This document shows, in pieces, positions 4,923 to 6,325 of a DNA stretch of 6,325 nucleotides. Origin of the DNA: Chloroflexota bacterium (lineage in GTDB: Bacteria > Chloroflexota > Limnocylindria > P2-11E). The notes beneath the pieces are model-generated. The model saw only the letters and a list, made by a program, of their open reading frames with translations, was not told where the DNA came from and made no database searches. The DNA lies in contig VGPA01000079.1 in the NCBI GenBank assembly GCA_016875665.1, forward strand, positions 1 to 6,325, given 5' to 3'. Numbering within the stretch: the stretch's first letter is position 1; every line of letters starts with the position of its first letter. The position numbers and the translations under genes are program-made.

Positions 4923-6325
4923 CTAGTACCGCCGCGGGGGTCCGCCCCGGCGGAACCCGCCACCGCCGCCGCCGAAGCCGCCCGGTCCCCCGGAGCGCTC
5001 GGCGAAGCGAGCGCGCTCCGCGCGGGCCCGCTCCTCGAAGGCGTTGCCGTTGTCCTCATGGACCGCGCGGATCGACAGGTTCACGCGGCCCTGGCGGTCG
5101 ACCTCGGCCACCTTGACCTTGACTTTGTCGCCGATGGTGAGCACGTCTTCGATCCGGCCGATCCGCTCGGCCGAGATCTCGCTCACGCGCACGAGGCCCT
5201 CCTTGCCCGGGAGGTACTCGACGAAGGCGCCGATGCTCATGATCCGCGTGACCTTGCCGTCGAAGATCTCGCCGACCTCGGGCTCCTTGGTCAGGCCGTC
5301 GATCATCCCGCGCGCCTTCTCGCGGCCCTCCGCCTTCGCGCCCGTGATGCGCACGGTGCCGTCGTCCTCGACCTCGATGGTCGTTCCGGACTCCGACTGG
5401 ATCGCGCGGATCATCTTGCCGCCTGGGCCGATGATGTCGCGGATCTTGTCCGGGTGGATCTTGATCGTGTCGATGCGCGGGGCGTTCTTGTTCAGCTCGG
5501 GACGCGGCCTGTCGATGACCTGGCGCATCTCGCGCAGGATCTCCAGGCGCGCCTCGCGGGCCTGGTCGAGCGCCGCGCGCATGACCTCGAGGGTCAAGCC
5601 CTTGATCTTGATGTCCATCTGCAGTGCGGTGACGCCCTTGTCCGTGCCCGTGACCTTGAAGTCCATGTCCCCGTAGTGGTCCTCGAGGCCCTGGATGTCG
5701 GTGAGGACCGTGTAGCGGCCGCCGGACGCCGTGACGAGGCCCATCGCGATGCCCGCGACCATGGCCTTGATCGGCACGCCGGCGTCCATGAGCGCGAGGG
5801 TCGAACCGCAGGCCGAGGCCATTGACGACGAGCCGTTCGACTCGAGCGTCTCGCTCACCACGCGGATCGTGTACGGGAACTCCTCCTTGGTCGGGAGGAC
5901 CTGGAGGAGCGCGCGCTCCGCGAGCGCGCCGTGGCCGATCTCACGGCGGCCCGGGCTGCCCATGCGCCGAACCTCACCGACGGAGTACGGCGGGAAGTTG
6001 TAGTGGTGCAGGTAACGCTTGGTGTCGACGGGCGAGATCGTGTCGATGATCTGCTCGTCGCCGGTCGGGCCGAGCGTGGCGACCGACATGACCTGGGTCT
6101 GGCCGCGGCGGAAGAGGCCGGTGCCGTGCGCGCGCGGCAGGACGCCGACTTCGATGTCGAGGCGGCGGATCGCCTTGGTGTCGCGGCCGTCCGGCCGCAG
6201 GTTCTCCTCGACGACGGCGGTGCGGAACTCGTGCTCGAGCACCGAGTCGAACTCGGCGGCGATGTCGTCCGCGGTGACCGCGCCGCCCTCGGTGACGAAG
6301 GCGGCCTCGGCCTCGGCCTTCAGCT
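4923..6325 (-). CDS. pnp: Polyribonucleotide nucleotidyltransferase (PNPase), C-terminal two thirds
   Basis: 466 codons of PNPase, open to the right edge of the window; family members are about 700 residues, so roughly the first 230-250 are missing. PNPase degrades RNA 3'-to-5' by phosphorolysis as a trimer. In the visible numbering the piece starts in the helical linker, and the second RNase PH domain has RPDGRD at 43-48, FRRGQTQ at 71-77, ESNGSSSMASACG at 160-172 (phosphate-binding serines) and TDIQGLEDHYGDMDF at 208-222 with the catalytic aspartates D209 and D215 by analogy with E. coli D486 and D492. A KH domain follows with the GPGG loop at 299-302, then an S1 domain at about 349-420. 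The tail of about 46 residues is rich in Arg and Ala, then Gly, and ends in FRRGGPPRRY. The codons at the right edge continue the frame without interruption (LKAEAEAAFVTEGG), so the GTG at 6242 is an internal valine, not the start. Confidence 0.98.
   Translation of the reverse strand, partial: LKAEAEAAFVTEGGAVTADDIAAEFDSVLEHEFRTAVVEENLRPDGRDTKAIRRLDIEVGVLPRAHGTGLFRRGQTQVMSVATLGPTGDEQIIDTISPVDTKRYLHHYNFPPYSVGEVRRMGSPGRREIGHGALAERALLQVLPTKEEFPYTIRVVSETLESNGSSSMASACGSTLALMDAGVPIKAMVAGIAMGLVTASGGRYTVLTDIQGLEDHYGDMDFKVTGTDKGVTALQMDIKIKGLTLEVMRAALDQAREARLEILREMRQVIDRPRPELNKNAPRIDTIKIHPDKIRDIIGPGGKMIRAIQSESGTTIEVEDDGTVRITGAKAEGREKARGMIDGLTKEPEVGEIFDGKVTRIMSIGAFVEYLPGKEGLVRVSEISAERIGRIEDVLTIGDKVKVKVAEVDRQGRVNLSIRAVHEDNGNAFEERARAERARFAERSGGPGGFGGGGGGFRRGGPPRRY

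Noticed and set aside
4907..5059. 51-residue N-terminal extension of the glycosyltransferase
   Set aside because: It is the out-of-frame reading of the glycine-rich pnp tail; family members normally start just before the first beta-strand, as with GTG 4906.
5909..5922. Perfect 14-base palindrome GGAGCGCGCGCTCC inside pnp
   Set aside because: It encodes conserved PNPase residues (AERALLQ region); alternating GC is expected here and there is no second copy or spacing suggesting a binding site.

Overview
The window is GC-rich (roughly 70% by eye) and fully coding on the minus strand. Seven genes lie head to tail with junctions from an 8-base overlap to a 24-base gap, so they look like part of one long operon that is cut at both ends. 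Transcription runs from high to low coordinates: polynucleotide phosphorylase (pnp, 5' end missing), a family 2 glycosyltransferase, a YdjC/ChbG/HpnK-type deacetylase, a class I SAM-dependent methyltransferase, a family 4-type uracil-DNA glycosylase, ribonuclease J (rnj), and the first 127 codons of a membrane protein best read as the DNA translocase FtsK. No RNA gene, CRISPR array, mobile element or non-coding stretch longer than 24 bases was seen.

The organism is a bacterium that uses RNase J. High GC, GTG and TTG starts, Arg/Ala/Gly-rich proteins and the order pnp ... rnj ... ftsK would fit a GC-rich lineage such as Rokubacteria/Methylomirabilota or a deltaproteobacterial relative. This placement is an inference from style and gene order, with low confidence. 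The same broad order (pnp, later rnjB, later spoIIIE) is known from Bacillus subtilis, so the backbone looks ancient and the genes between pnp and rnj are the lineage-specific part.

Functionally the window has three parts. The outer backbone is RNA turnover (PNPase and RNase J) followed by chromosome segregation (FtsK). The middle is a glycosyltransferase-deacetylase-methyltransferase set. Its first two genes overlap by 4 bases, and the pairing resembles the known FlmF2/NaxD and ArnC/ArnD logic, in which a sugar is put on a polyprenyl phosphate carrier and then deacylated. A DNA repair gene sits between this set and rnj. The glycosylase has two unusual details: a histidine at the usual third cysteine of its iron-sulfur site, and a C-terminal QGTLF that looks like a sliding-clamp-binding peptide.

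This is mostly a housekeeping region. The observations most worth checking are the glycosyltransferase-deacetylase pair, the altered iron-sulfur ligand, the possible clamp peptide, and a strong GC hairpin just before the methyltransferase start.
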